Source: Ditylenchus dipsaci (taxonomy: Eukaryota > Nematoda > Chromadorea > Rhabditida > Anguinidae). Taken from it: a stretch of 64,000 bases of DNA. The stretch is taken from NCBI GenBank assembly GCA_004194705.1, contig SADC01001227.1, positions 930,001 through 994,000 of the forward strand, written 5' to 3'. Below are positions 21,770 through 32,999 of this stretch, one piece after another; the stretch's first letter is position 1, and each line of letters starts with the position of its first letter. Both the position numbers and the translations under genes were made by a program. The notes below the pieces were generated by a model, which made no database searches, had not been told where the DNA came from, and saw only the letters and a list, made by a program, of their open reading frames with translations.

Positions 21770-21985
21770 AAAAATGAACAAAAACCGAAAAATTAGAAAA
21801 CATTCATATTTTGGTCATTTTTTCTCAAAATTGATTTTTTTTCAAAAAACTATATCTCAACACTCGAATTTTTAAAATTATTCTGTAACATGAGTTTTGT
21901 AGCTCTTGAGCTGTGCTACAATTTTGCTCAAATGTTATTTTAGCGTTGAAGCTTGAATTAAACTTTTGACCACTCAAAGCGATGA
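21770..21985. repeat. Hairpin plus repeat shared with the window start
   Basis: AGTGTTGAGATATAG / CTATATCTCAACACT pair around a 100-bp loop. The flank TTTTGTAGCTCTTGAG with GCTACAATTTT is shared with 140-170. Interspersed repeat. Confidence 0.6.
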
Positions 21986-22169
21986 ATGCACCCCCTGAAC
22001 TGCCCATTTTCGCACCTGATTTTTTTAGCACTTTTTGCCCCACCTTTTTTTGATCATTAATAAACAACGACAGCTCGTTTAAAAGAGGCAAAAGAGCTTT
22101 CGAACAGTGCGAAACTTTTTCAAAAAATGATCAGAATATGTTTATGAAAAACCATTCTTTATAAAAGGA

Positions 22170-22440
22170 CAGTAAGGGACGCAACCGACTCGCCAACGGC
22201 ATAACTCGCCAACGAAAAATATTTGCTAACGTCAAAACTCGCATATGGTGAAACTCGCCAACCGCAAAACTAGCCAACGAAAATTTCGATTCATCTGCCT
22301 CCCTTGGGACCGGCCACGGAGGGCAATTAAATCGAATTTTTCGTTGGCGAATTTTGCCGCTGGCGAGTTTTGCTGTTGGCGAGTTTCTGCGAGATTCGCC
22401 GTTGGTGAGATCTGACGTCGGCGAGTTGGTTGCATCCCGA
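22170..22440. repeat. GACTCGCCAAC word-array element
   Basis: Starts GGGACGCAACCGACTCGCC and ends GGCGAGTTGGTTGCATCCC, with ACTCGCCAAC (left) and GTTGGCGAGTT (right) repeated four to five times on each side. The element at 35155-35432 is the same family. The short inverted ends plus arrays match the hAT layout seen elsewhere, but the 8-bp duplication is not clear. Confidence 0.7.
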
Positions 22441-23640
22441 CAATAATAATCTTACAACCCAACATCTTTTGCTTGTATTTGTTAAAAAAATCAACACATT
22501 GGACTTAGTAATCTTAATGTTCAGGCTTAGGCTTCTATCCTTGGGGATCAAAGCAGACACCATGTGTTTGCCCTACATGAAGAAATTGTTTTTCTACTTT
22601 AATTTTGTTTAGGAATATTCTTAATAAGGCTGTATATGTACATTATAAAATTATAGAAAATTTTGCAAAAACAACAATAAATGTTGGTAATTTTCTTCTT
22701 TTTTTTTTAAATTTATGATCATGATCAAATTTTATGAAATTTTATGATCAAATCATGATTTTGGGGGGGGGGGGTATATCAAAGTAGGTTCGATTTTTCG
22801 GATGGGGGGGCGGAGGTTATATCAATGAAGCTTTTTATTGGGGGGGGTGTTTATATCATAGTAGCGTCAAAAATTGCTATTGAATCTAAAAAAAAATTTC
22901 CACGGTCCTTCAAGCTGAGATAGACTCAGGCATGGGTAGCACAGCGTGTCAAAACCTTATATGCTGTAAATTGCTGTAAAATGTCTTGTTGACATCTCAA
23001 AAAAAACTATTTTATTCTAACACGAAAAAAAACCCCCGAACAAACAGAACTAACAGATATGAACCTCCGACTCGAGGGTCAAAGCTCGAAAAAAAGCTTT
23101 CGAGTCGGATGCTCAATTTCAAGCTCTGGGCTCAAAAACGCTTGTTCTACCAGCCATACTTGTGATTTCGAGCACTGATTTCTGTATATGTTTTTAAACA
23201 GTGTCTTTTCAAATGTATCGTAAACAAAATGTTTTGTCAAAGTTCAGACTAGATAATTCACCTCGATCTGTAGACAAGCTCAATGGACCCTTCTAAGGTG
23301 AACACAGCGCCTCTACAATATACCCTGATTTGTATTCTACAGCAATTAAAACAGAAAAGTCATCAAATTAATGAATAAGCAAAAAATTGCAGTAAAATAT
23401 AAATACTCTCAGCTAAGGTACGGATTTTATATGTTTTCTACAGTCTTTGTCACAATTTAACCAGAAATTAATTTGTTTTTCGAAAAAAATTGTAGTTAAT
23501 TTGTAGTTATTGAGTAAAGGTCTGCTGTTAAAGTAGAATCAACAACAAATAAATTATTATTACATGCATTCATTTTGAAAAAGCAAGCTTTTGCTCTATT
23601 TTTTTGTCAAATCTGATCAAAAAGTTGTACAAAATTTATT
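22441..23640. other. No gene; poly-G repeat at 22755-22860
   Basis: GGGGGGGGGGGGTATATC and GGGGGGGCGGAGGTTATATC repeat here; the same G-run-TATAT motif occurs at 5207 and 33760. A few splice-like signals are present but no supported exon. Confidence 0.45.
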
Positions 23641-24350
23641 AAAAATAAACATGAATATATCTATAGAGGCAACGCAGTGATTTCTTTGATTCTGGGAATT
23701 GCTTTCAACAGCATTTTAGCATATTTAATATTGAAAGCAGCAGATAAGAAAAAAAGAAGCTATAGTCAAATATTGCTCACCTGTGTCGTAGATGTTATAT
23801 GTCTTATAGTCTTTGCCATAATCCAACCAGTAATGACTTGGTTTTTTTTCAAAATTTTATGAAGTCTTTAGGCAGTTTTCACTGAACAAGGAGATATTCT
23901 GATAGTTCAAATGGGAATTTTCAAAAAATCGTCTCCTTTTATTGTTTCCATTGGTTTATCGGTGTGGTTGATAGTAACTCTGTTTTCTATCCAATCGCTT
24001 CTTATTCAATTTTTTTACAAATACTTAACATTGTGCAGGTGAATTTTATTTTTTCAAAAGATATAATTTGTGGACTTTTTTTCTTAAAGCATTTTATTAC
24101 CTTGCCTCTCAATTAAATGGCATTCTTGTTCGTCTTAATTGAAAAAATTTCTAGTTTTTAGTAAACAATATACCGTATTCGATCTAGTAGAGCCACACCC
24201 CCCTAATTCGAAATCGTCTTTTTGGCATTGTGTTTTTGAACCACTTTTTAAAAACTTCTCTTATGCAAATAATTCTTCATTTTGTAGCTCATCTCACTGG
24301 CTACAAAATGGGTGGTAACTTGCATGAAAGCAGTTTAAAAAAAGGGCAAA

Positions 24351-24935
24351 ACTTTTTTTTGTCACAGATTCACTTTTTTTGTACCAGATTCACTTTTTTG
24401 TCACAGATTTCCTCATTTCTGTTACAGATTTGGTTCCCGACACGAAATCAACAATTTTTAAAATTTTTTTTGTGTGAAGTTCAGGGGTGGGCAAAGACCA
24501 GATGGCTGGAGACCCACTCCGGAATGGCCAAAAGGCCAAAATTATTGGGTTTTGGGGTTAACTAAAGGGGGAGTGAACTTTTTGAGAAAAACCGATTGAG
24601 CGGATCAAATTCGGGTCCGATGGGCTTAATCGCTCAGAATTCCACGTTGATGGTGGTTTTGAGTGGTTCAGGGTGGATTTGTGAGTGATTTAGCCGATCG
24701 GACCCAAAATCTGATCCGCTCAATCGGTTTTTCTCATAAAGTTTACATCCCTTTTAGCAAACCCTCAAAAACCCAATAATTTTGGCCTTTTGGCCATTCC
24801 GGAGTGGTCACCAGCCATCTGGTCTTTGCCCACCCCTGAATTTCACACAAAAAAATTTAAAAATTGTTGATTTCGTGTCGAGAATCAAATCAAATCTGTG
24901 ACAGAAAAAAGTGAATCTGTGACAAAAAAATGGGT
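24351..24935. repeat. Foldback in chemoreceptor A intron 2
   Basis: The inner arms 24482-24838 begin CAGGGGTGGGCAAAGACCAG and end GTCTTTGCCCACCCCTG, an hAT-like terminus. The outer arms carry GTCACAGATTCACTTTTTT / AAAGTGAATCTGTGAC. The centre shares GAGCGGATCAAATTCGGGTC with 18180-18385. The element interrupts the gene between exons 2 and 3. Confidence 0.8.
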
Positions 24936-25058
24936 CAAAATGCAATGCCACAAACACGATTTTGAACCAGGGCGGGGTGTGGTTCTATTAGAGAGAATAC
25001 GGTAACGAATTCCGCTTTCCCATAGAGGTCTATTTCAAATTTACAGTTAACTGTACAG

Positions 25059-25289
25059 CAGGAGTGCACCGGAAGTTCCGATTTCCGATTTCCGAAAAAT
25101 GGATCAAATTTCGAATTTTTGGAACAACATAGGCTCTCCTGATTCAAATTAAAAATGCATTTTTGTTCCGATTTCCGATTCCGATTTCCGATGTTTTTTG
25201 GGTTCCGAATTCCGATTTCCGATTCCGAAATTTTCGGAGTTCGATTCTGATTTCCGTTCCGATATTTTTCGTCTTCCGGTGCAACCCTG
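25059..25289. mobile_element. 231-bp hAT MITE with TTCCGATTTCCGA arrays
   Basis: Exact 8-bp duplication CTGTACAG at 25051-25058 and 25290-25297. Inverted ends CAGGAGTGCACCGGAAG / CTTCCGGTGCAACCCTG. Both sides are built of TTCCGAT repeats. Lies in chemoreceptor A intron 2. Confidence 0.9.
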
Positions 25290-25569
25290 CTGTACAGCCA
25301 CATTTTTCGCAACTCTGGTTTCATTAACACGTCTAGTGCGAATGTTAGGCATGTAAAGGTGGACTCAGATTAGGATGATGAAATGAACACGATATTACGG
25401 GTCGATTGTGCTTCAATAATTGACAAAAATGTTGAAAAGTTCTTTATAAATAAGCTTTTATGTCTTTAGAAGTTTGCAAAATAATTTGTTTTTAAAATTT
25501 ATAATTTTTTAATTTAAAAATTGAGTTCAAGTCATTTTTTACAAAAATAAAAGTAATTTTATAAATGCT

Positions 25570-25700
25570 AGAGAGCTGTGTTGTAAGTGGCACCGGTGCC
25601 GAAAATTCCAGGGTCGGTGCCGTGAGCCAGTGCCGGTGCCGAAATTTTCGGAGTCGGCGCCGTGAACTGGTGCCGGCGCCGCAATTTTCTGCTCAATCAA
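25570..25700. repeat. GGTGCCGAAATTTTCGG array fragment
   Basis: Three units of CGGTGCCG-AAATTTTC(GG) type, akin to the GGCACCGGTGCC ends of the element at 28788-30395, but with no matching second end. Confidence 0.6.
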
Positions 25701-26309
25701 TTCACTGCTAGAGAGCAATTGAAAACAAATACTAGACCGTAAAATTGTTTACTAATACACGAAATGATTTTAAATTAAAGTTTCCTCCTAGGTTTCTAAA
25801 TCGCAAACCCCTGTCACTTACTTAACATTATTGTTTTAAAGCAATCTACGCGTGACTGTAACTACTTTTTCGCTAACGCTATGTGTTTCTACTTTTTTAT
25901 CCGTCGCTCAGTGGTTGTTTATTGCTTCGCTACAAGTCCTAATGAGACAAAGCTAGCTGAAAGTACTTTTTCATTGAGCTCTGATGATTACACTCTGTCT
26001 TATTTTACAAAACGAGTAAGTTAAATGCAATATAAGATTTGATTGTTTGCAATTTTGTTTCTAAGTCCAGTCTGAAATGGCTGTAAAAAAACTCTTTTCG
26101 TTAAAAAAAAACTTGTTAAAAAAGCCTTCGAAAAATGGCTTGCAATTCTTCTCTTCGGGTGTTCCTGAGTAGCTTTTCTAAGAAATGGGTAAAAGGTGCA
26201 TTGCCGAGTAATGTCGAAATCTCCATTCATTGATTTTGAAAATGCAAAATATATGCCTAAAATTCGTGTTGGCAAGAGTAAAATGAAATTTCGTAGGTAC
26301 GTATTCCAC

Positions 26310-26752
26310 AATAGGGGATTTTTTGCCTTGGTCCCCTGGTGTTTTTTTGTGATTTTTTAGGATTAGGCATAGGCGAAGACGGACTCAAAAATATATTAGA
26401 CTTATATTTAAGTCCATTCTAACATACGCTGGCCTACCTTGCCTAAGCCTAAGCTTAAAGGGGCATGCCCACGCTGATAAGAAGTGGTGCCCGGGAATTC
26501 AAAATTCTTTTCTAATCATTGAACTTCTGTACGGATTTTTTAGCTTGGTTTCTATCAAAAACAAGCCAAAATTTTATTCTGGGTAGAGTTGTGTAGAAAG
26601 CAAGTTGAAAAATCCGTACAGAGGTTCAATGATTGCAAAAACCTTGAATTACCGGGCACCACCTATTATTAGCGTGGGCATGCCACTTTAAAGACTGAAA
26701 AATGCCAAAAAAAAACAACAAGGTGACCAAGACAATAACCCTCAGTGTGGAA
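26310..26752. repeat. Nested foldback of the CTTGGTCCCC family
   Basis: Outer arms TGCCTTGGTCCCCTGGTG / CAAGGTGACCAAG. Inside lie the AGGCCAGCGTATGTTAG hairpin (26360-26455) and a third hairpin, CATTGAACTTCTGTACGG / CCGTACAGAGGTTCAATG (26515-26625), also present at 61735-61930. Three palindromic families are nested. Confidence 0.8.
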
Positions 26753-26929
26753 TAGAGCCCGTATTTCTTCTATTAACACCACATTCTCTAATACTCACTG
26801 ATCCTCGTTTTTCGACTAGGATTTCAGAGTAAGGGCAGGGCTGCCATGTGGGTTGATTGATCAGAAAAAAGATGGATTTTAGACACCAGGATTCTCAAAA
26901 ATCTGAGTTAAAATCTGATTAGTTCTAAA

Positions 26930-27485
26930 ATATGATTTTTTTAGAGATTTGTCTGATTATTAAAAGTTCGATCAACCATTTCGAGATTTTTCAGAGGCTG
27001 GAAAATATATCCCCATGGGAAGTCAATAGAGTGAAATCGGTATTTTGAAATGGCTGTATGTGAATTTCCCCACCAAAAGTTTGAAATTCCCCACCAAATT
27101 ACTGAATTTCCCCACCAAATTTTTAAAACGACCATATCTCAGTGTTTTCTAATCATTTTTTATTTTTTAGACCAGCATGCAGCCCTACTCTTCTAGTTTC
27201 TAATGAGCCATCAACCAAACTGTTATAATTTAAAAAAACATTGAGAAAAAATAGTTTACATAAAACAAGAAGTTGTTTTATAAAAACCGACTTTTTCTCA
27301 ATGTTTTTATAATTTTAACAATTTGTTTGATGGCTCATTAGAAACTAGAAGAGTAGGGCTGCATGCTGGTCTGAAAAAAATAACAAAATGATAAGAAAAC
27401 ACTGAGATATGGTCGTTTTAAAAATTTGGTGGGGAAATTCAGTAATTTGGTGGGGAATTTCACACTTTTGGTGGGGAAATTCAAT
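26930..27485. repeat. Foldback with TTTCCCCACCAAA arms
   Basis: Outer arms repeat AATTTCCCCACCAAAAG (left) and CTTTTGGTGGGGAAATT (right). The inner hairpin 27170-27370 has arms CAGCATGCAGCCCTACTC / GAGTAGGGCTGCATGCTG. Sits in chemoreceptor A intron 3. Confidence 0.82.
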
Positions 27486-27514
27486 TTGATCCTTTTGAAA
27501 TTACCTGTACAGTA

Positions 27515-27940
27515 CAGTTGACTCTCGATTTAAGGACACCCCTAAAAGTTCGTTCCCAGCTGGGTCCGACACTTCTTTTAGCTCGATTTTCGAAGCTTTT
27601 TTAAAATTCTGTTTTGACAGTCTGGTCGCAAATATCGCAAGGATGTCGATTTTGCCGATCGTTTTTCAAAATCCAAAAACTTTTTCTTTAAAAAAAGCCA
27701 ACCCTCGATTTAAGGACAGGGATTTTAGAAAAAGCCTGTCCTTAAATCGAGGTTTTGCTTTTTTAGAAGAAAAAGTTTCTGGGTTTTGAAAAACGATCGG
27801 CAAAATCGGCATCCTTTCGATATTTGCGACCAGACTGTCAAAACAGAATTTTAAAAAGCTTCAAAAATCGAGCTAAAAAAAGTGTCGCACCCAGCTGGGG
27901 AACGAACTTTTGGGGTGTCCTTAAAATCGAGAGTCGACTG
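27515..27940. mobile_element. Palindromic pogo/Tc1-like MITE
   Basis: TA-flanked: TA at 27513-27514 and 27941-27942. Ends CAGTTGACTCTCGATTTAAG / TTAAAATCGAGAGTCGACTG. The arms of about 200 bp contain AAGTTCGTTCCCAGCTGGGT and pair over almost their whole length. Relative of 15752-16179. Confidence 0.87.
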
Positions 27941-28787
27941 TATTTTTAAATTTTTTACCATAAAGATAAAAAAAAAAACTATACAGTCAAAAAATATGGA
28001 CAACTTTATTTACGCTCTGTTATTTCCGTGAACAAATTACACGATTTTATTCTAGACATCGCCCATGCTGCCATTTTTGAATTTTTCTTTGATTGCCATC
28101 TATTTCTTTGCATACACAGGCATCACTTGGTGCAGCTACAAAATATTAACTTTTCTAAAGCGTTCTTCAAACTCACTGGGAGAAAAGAAATACCGCGAGC
28201 TAAACATTCAAATAACCAGAGCTTTGATAGCACAGGTAAATTTTTTTTCCAAGATTCTGATAAAACAAAAAAATTCAGGTGTTAGTTCCATGTGTACTTA
28301 CTTTTGTTCCTACCATATTTTATGTTTTCGCCATTCAACAAAAGCTGAATGTACAAAATTTTAATTTCTTCATGAATTTATTGTCCAGCTGGATTCCGGT
28401 AGGCTGCATAATGAAAAATTTTCAAAACCATATTCCACAGAATTGCTAGATAAAATTCTAGTTGAAATACACTTACCTTTAATTTTTTGTGAAATTTTTT
28501 CCGTGTTTTTTGGCACGTGAAATACGAAAATCATGCGTGTAGCTATGACTAGAATCAACCCTAAAAATTTCGATAGTCGGATGCCTTGGCCCCCCAAGCT
28601 GATTTTTTAGATTTTCAATAACTAGAAAATTAGCTTGGAGGAGCAAGGCACGTGAAAATCAAAATTTTTGAGTTCGATCCAGTGATGGCATTTTAAAGTT
28701 CGGGCCTTCCCTTGTAAAAAAATCATATACCATTGTGGAGGCAAGATGCTAAACTTTCATTTGTTAATTAAGATGTAAATTCACAAG

Positions 28788-30395
28788 CAGTGATGTAAAA
28801 GCACCGGTGCGGGCACCGGTGCCGGTGCCAAGTTTTTGCTGGCACCGGTGCCGGTGCAGGTGCCAAATTTTAACGAAAAAGCACCGGCACCGGTGCCGCA
28901 CCGGTGCCGGTGCCGAGTTTTTTGCTGGCACCGTTGCCCGTTTTGAACTAAAATTCAACTTTTTTTCAATTTCAGTATAAATATTAAGTGCACATGCCAC
29001 TTTTTGTTGAGCAAAACTTTTACTTGTCGTCGAAAATCTTTTTTTGTCGCCCAACTGCTTTTTTGACCAGAAAAAAATGTTTTGGCGACAAAAAAAATTT
29101 CAGCGGCAAGAAAAAGTTTCGCCCCAGAATATTCAGAATATTCGTCAGATTATTCAGTTTGACATCTTATGTATATGAGCTAAGTAAAATTATTTCGGAT
29201 CGCCTGTATCTCATTGCAGTGGTGTTAGATCCATTAGTCGCACTCCTGCGCTTCTGGTTAATGTTGACAAGGGTCGCAGAGCAATACTCTTCATGGTATG
29301 CTTAAATTTGATGTAGATTCAGTCTTAGTTTTGTTGAACCTTCAAACTCTGAACTTTAGAGCCATAAACTGTTCCCATCAGAGCTTATTGCTACTGAACA
29401 AACAGGTAGAGGCCCGAAGTCACTCCTTGGATTTTGAAAAAAATTAGGGGGTATAGACGTTTCTCGAAAATGAAACTTTTTTCATTTTCGAGAAACGTTT
29501 CTCGAATTTGAAACTCAAAAGAGTAAAATATCTCTAGGTGTATACCTTATTTAGACATATCAAGGGTATTTGGCTGAATGTGATGGCCAAAGTCCAGCAT
29601 ATTCCACATTGCGGGGTTAGGGGTTAACACATGTATGTACGCTTATCCCTTGCAATGTGGAGTGTGCTGGTATTTGGCCGCGAAGCGGCCAAATACCCTT
29701 GGTATGTCTAAATAAGTATCTTTACAGGTATACATATATACCCCTAGAGATATTTTACTCTTTTGAGTTTCAAATTCGAGAAACGTTTCTCGAAAATAAA
29801 AAAGTTTCATTTTCGAGAAACGTCTATGCACCAAAATTAGGCCGAAAACCCGGTTTTAGACACATTGGATGAAGAAATAAACCAATATATTCAAACAATT
29901 TTAAAAAAGTTATTTAAAAATATTAGAAAGGAAATAAGGAAGTGAGCTGATTCAACAAACATTTGAAGATATTAGTCGATTTAGTTATTCCTGAAGCTAT
30001 CACAAATTGCATTCGTGATCTTTCCATCCCCTGCCACGTCAGCTAGCGTGGAAAGACTGTTCTCAGGTGTCACAATAAATACAATAGGGCATAAAGAACG
30101 TTCTGGGCTATTGGTGGTAAAGCATCGGGTGCTGCTTAATTTCAATAAAATTCATATTTCTGTATAAGCTAACTTTTCTTTAACATAAAAAATTCATTTC
30201 CGTTAAAAAATTAACATTTTCCTTAAAAATGTACTGAATGTGATAGGAACCGGTGCCGGTGCAAACGTTCAGCTAGGTGCCGGCACCGGTGCCGGTGCCG
30301 CGTTTCAGGCCCGGTGCGGCACCGGTGCCGGTGCCGACACCAGGCACCGGTGCCGGTGCGGTGCCGGTGCCAAAATTTACGTTTTTACATCACTG
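28788..30395. mobile_element. hAT element with GGCACCGGTGCC ends and a transposase remnant
   Basis: Exact 8-bp duplication TTCACAAG (28780-28787, 30396-30403). Ends CAGTGATGTAAAA / TTTTTACATCACTG. GGCACCGGTGCC arrays lie at 28797-28935 and 30245-30375. At 30020-30165 the plus strand reads PATSASVERLFSGVT and GHKERSGLLVVKHRVLLNFN, which is the hAT C-terminal dimerisation domain, so this is a deleted derivative of a once autonomous element. A foldback (29455-29830, CGTTTCTCGAAAATGAAA arms) is inserted inside. Confidence 0.92.
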
Positions 30396-30464
30396 TTCAC
30401 AAGTAAAAGATTGAAATTTAAAAAAAGAAATCTCGCATCTGCCAGCAATACTGAAAGACCCACT

Positions 30465-30840
30465 TAACGGACCATGGTTTTTGGACGCAGCGGCATTTGA
30501 GAAATTTGAATTGGCGGGGGACACTTTTTTACTCTGAAAATATTCAACAATTATTTTTCGAATTATTTTTCGTTTGAATTTGAAATTTCATCAAAATATA
30601 GAACCATTCACTAGTCGAGCCCAAGGTTGCTTGACATTGCCAGATCGGGCGACTTCGGCTACTTTCACTACACCATGTAAGTTATTTCTGGACTAAGACA
30701 TAAAAATTTAAATTTGCAATGCAAATAAAAAATAATTCACATTCAAATTTAATTGGTCTCAATGATAAAAGTGTCCCTCGCCAATTCAAATTACGTAAAT
30801 GTCGCTGCGTTCAAAAACCATGGTCCTTTAAAGAAGGGGT
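30465..30840. repeat. Foldback with GGACCATGGTTTTTG ends
   Basis: Left ACGGACCATGGTTTTTGGAC and right TTCAAAAACCATGGTCCTTT pair, with GAATTGGCGGGGGACACTTT / AAGTGTCCCTCGCCAATTC next. Related termini frame 61680-61925. Confidence 0.8.
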
Positions 30841-31285
30841 GGAAGCTGTTAAGGAGATAGTCGTGAGATGAAAGAACTATCCCAAGTTTTGTTTTTTTTT
30901 TAAAATGTGGTTTTCATCCATATTCTGTCGACTACTCAGTGTTGCGACGTCAGACAAACTTGGGCAAAATTAAAATTTGGGTTAGCATCATCTATATCAG
31001 AATTTCTTAATCCCTTCAACAAATGCCCTGAAAATGGAAATGAAAATGCGAGAAAAAAATCAAAAAATGTTGATTAGTCTTCTATCGAATTTCTATTTTC
31101 AGGGCGTTTGTTGAAGGAATTAAGAAATTATGATATCGATGATGCTAATCCAACTTTTAATTTAGCATAAGTTTGTCTTACGTCGCAAGACTGAGTCGTC
31201 TACAAAATATGGCTTTAGAACCACATTTAAAAAAAACTTGGGATAATTCTTTCATCTCACGACTATCTCCTTAACAGCTTTCACT
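30841..31285. repeat. Foldback with GGAGATAGTCGTGAGATGAA arms
   Basis: GAAGCTGTTAAGGAGATAGT pairs with ACTATCTCCTTAACAGCTTT. Arms exceed 150 bp, including CTTCAACAAATGCCCTGAAA and its complement. Non-coding. Confidence 0.85.
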
Positions 31286-31329
31286 CCTCCTTCAAGGCTA
31301 CTTAACTAGACAGACTTTAAAAAAACGAC

Positions 31330-31750
31330 CAAAACTTTTTATTGTCGCCGAATGACTTTTTCCTGTCGCCGAAATACTTTTTCTTGTCGCCGAAAAAACT
31401 TTCGCCGAATGACTTTTTATTGTCGCCGAAAATATTTTTTTTGTCGCCGAAAATCATTTTCTTGTCGCCGAAAGTTGTTCTTGACACGAAATCAGCAATT
31501 TTTGAATTTTTTGTGTAAAATTCAGGGGTGGGGAAAGACCAGATGGCTCAGGACCCACTCCGGAATGGCCAAAAGACCAAAATTATTGCTTTTTTGAGGT
31601 TTTCTAAAGGGGGGGGGGTAAACTTTTTGAGAAAAATCTATTGAGCGGATCAGATTTCGGGTACGATGGGCTTAACCACCCAAAAAAAAATTTTCGGCGA
31701 CAAAAAAAAGATTTTCGGCGACAATAAAAAGTCTTTCGGTGACAATGAAA
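31330..31750. repeat. Foldback with TTGTCGCCGAAA word arrays
   Basis: Left 31340-31480 repeats TTGTCGCCGAAA/TTTT six times; right 31685-31750 repeats TTTTCGGCGACAA. The core CAGGGGTGGGGAAAGACCAG is shared with 24482, and AGCGGATCAGATTTCGGGT with 18180. Confidence 0.75.
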
Positions 31751-32425
31751 AGTTCGGCTCTATATGCATTCGCATCTCTGGAAAAAAAAAATGCCTTGGT
31801 CCCCCCCCTGTTGATTTTTTTTGAAAATTTGTTTTTCTTCCAAAAGTCTCAAAAAGTGTTTATGTTCACTTTTTTTAGCATTTTCAGGCAAAAAATTTTT
31901 TTTGGTGAAAATTTTTTAAATTTTTTGCCTCGGTCCGCCCTATTGCTTCTTTCGAATTTTTTTTTCAAACCACAAGAAAAATGGTACTTGTGGACCCCCA
32001 ATAAATTGGATTCGAACATAGTTTTGTTAACTGGGGCCTACCGCATAAATAAACTCTGGTACGCATGCTTTTTCATGCATCCAGAGTCACTTTCGAGTGA
32101 TTTGTGTCTAAGGTATGTGAGTGTGCGCATCTCAACTCCAAGCCACTTCGGGGACGCAGGCGGCTTGGGGGCTTGGAGTTGAGATGCGCACACTCACATA
32201 CCTTACACACAAATCACTCGAAAGTGCCTCTGGATGCATGAAAAAAAAATACCAGAGTCTATTTATGCGGTAGGCCCCAGTATTCAAAACTATGTTCGAA
32301 CCCAACTTTTTGGGGTCCACAAGTACCATTTTTCTTGTGGTTTGAAAAAAAAATTTCAAAAAAAATCAACAGGGGGGACCAAGGCATCTTTTTTTCCAGA
32401 GATGCGAATGCATATAGAGCCAAAA
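31741..32425. repeat. Largest nested foldback: CTTGGTCCCCC arms around CCAGAGTCACTTTC core
   Basis: Outer arms GGCTCTATATGCATTCGCAT / ATGCGAATGCATATAGAGCC and TGCCTTGGTCC / GGACCAAGGCA. Inner arms GCATCCAGAGTCACTTTCGA / TCGAAAGTGCCTCTGGATGC and CTCAACTCCAAGCC / GGCTTGGAGTTGAG. The two arms are almost perfect over 330 bp, suggesting recent activity. The open frame 31739-32182 is an artefact. Sits in chemoreceptor A intron 5. Confidence 0.88.
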
Positions 32426-32999
32426 GTTTTGCCCTAAAAGAACGGCTCGCATTTAACGCGTGAAGTTTTAATTGTCATTTTTTACGGTGCGGAAATTTAT
32501 AACCGCAATTGACCAGAAAAGGTCCAGTACCAGTGAAGCCGAATTTAAAAAATTGTGAGATGTGGCATAAATTAAGTGACTAATTGCCTAATGCCTCAAA
32601 ATTAATTAATCAAGCAATCAGAGAAGTTTTTACCTTCATAGTTGACAAAATTCTTTTAAGCTGCTGTCAAATCTTCACAGGGTCGATGAGGCCCTGGGTG
32701 ACATATAAATTGACTAGTCAAATTGAGTAACTTACTGGTGAAATTTAGTAATTTCTTGAGTTTTTTCAAAATTTTGAGAGTATAGTTCAGTAAGAGATCA
32801 TTTTTTCTTGTTTCCATGCTAAACTTTTTCTTTATAACTTTTTTTTTAAGGTCATTAATCCATTGTCAACTATCTTAATTATAAAGCAATACAGAACAAG
32901 GCTGTTCAAATTGAAAAATGTTGTCAGCACAAGTCATGCGTCTAATTTTGAAATAAATATAACTGAGAGCCGTTCCAAGCCAGCATATTTTAAATAATA

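Larger units (their letters stand above)
23648..32997 (+). pseudogene. Str-type chemoreceptor A, six exons stretched by transposons
   Basis: Nematode seven-transmembrane chemoreceptor-like gene. Exons: about 23648-23829, 23872-24038, 25842-26015, 28056-28235, 28279-28398 and 32851-32997. They encode TM1-2 (AVISLILGIAFNSILAYLI), VFTEQGDILIVQMGIFKKSS, SPNETKLAE, SSDDYTLSYFTKR, TGITWCSYKILTFLKR, KYRELNIQITRALIAQ, SSWIP and the TM7/tail NPLSTILIIKQYRTRLF. Exons 2, 4, 5 and 6 are intact and identical in length to copy C, except exon 6, which differs only in tail length. Defects are a lost G at the expected ATGGAA (ATGAATAT at about 23651) and a one-base loss in exon 3 (174 nt versus 175). Intron 5 is 4.45 kb because of hAT and foldback insertions. 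The exact sub-family (str, srj or srd) is not decided. Confidence 0.8.

Noticed and set aside
28794..28940. Palindromic GGCACCGGTGCC repeats as a CRISPR-like array
   Set aside because: No constant repeat with unique spacers; the units are contiguous and belong to hAT ends with a proven 8-bp duplication.
29455..29830. Separate gene in the CGTTTCTCGAAAATGAAA region
   Set aside because: The two halves are inverted copies (GTTTCTCGAAAATGAAA / TTTCATTTTCGAGAAACG), so it is a nested foldback within the hAT remnant.
31739..32182. 147-codon open frame starting MTMKSSALYAF
   Set aside because: Lies within one arm of a near-perfect hairpin repeat with copies elsewhere that are not open.
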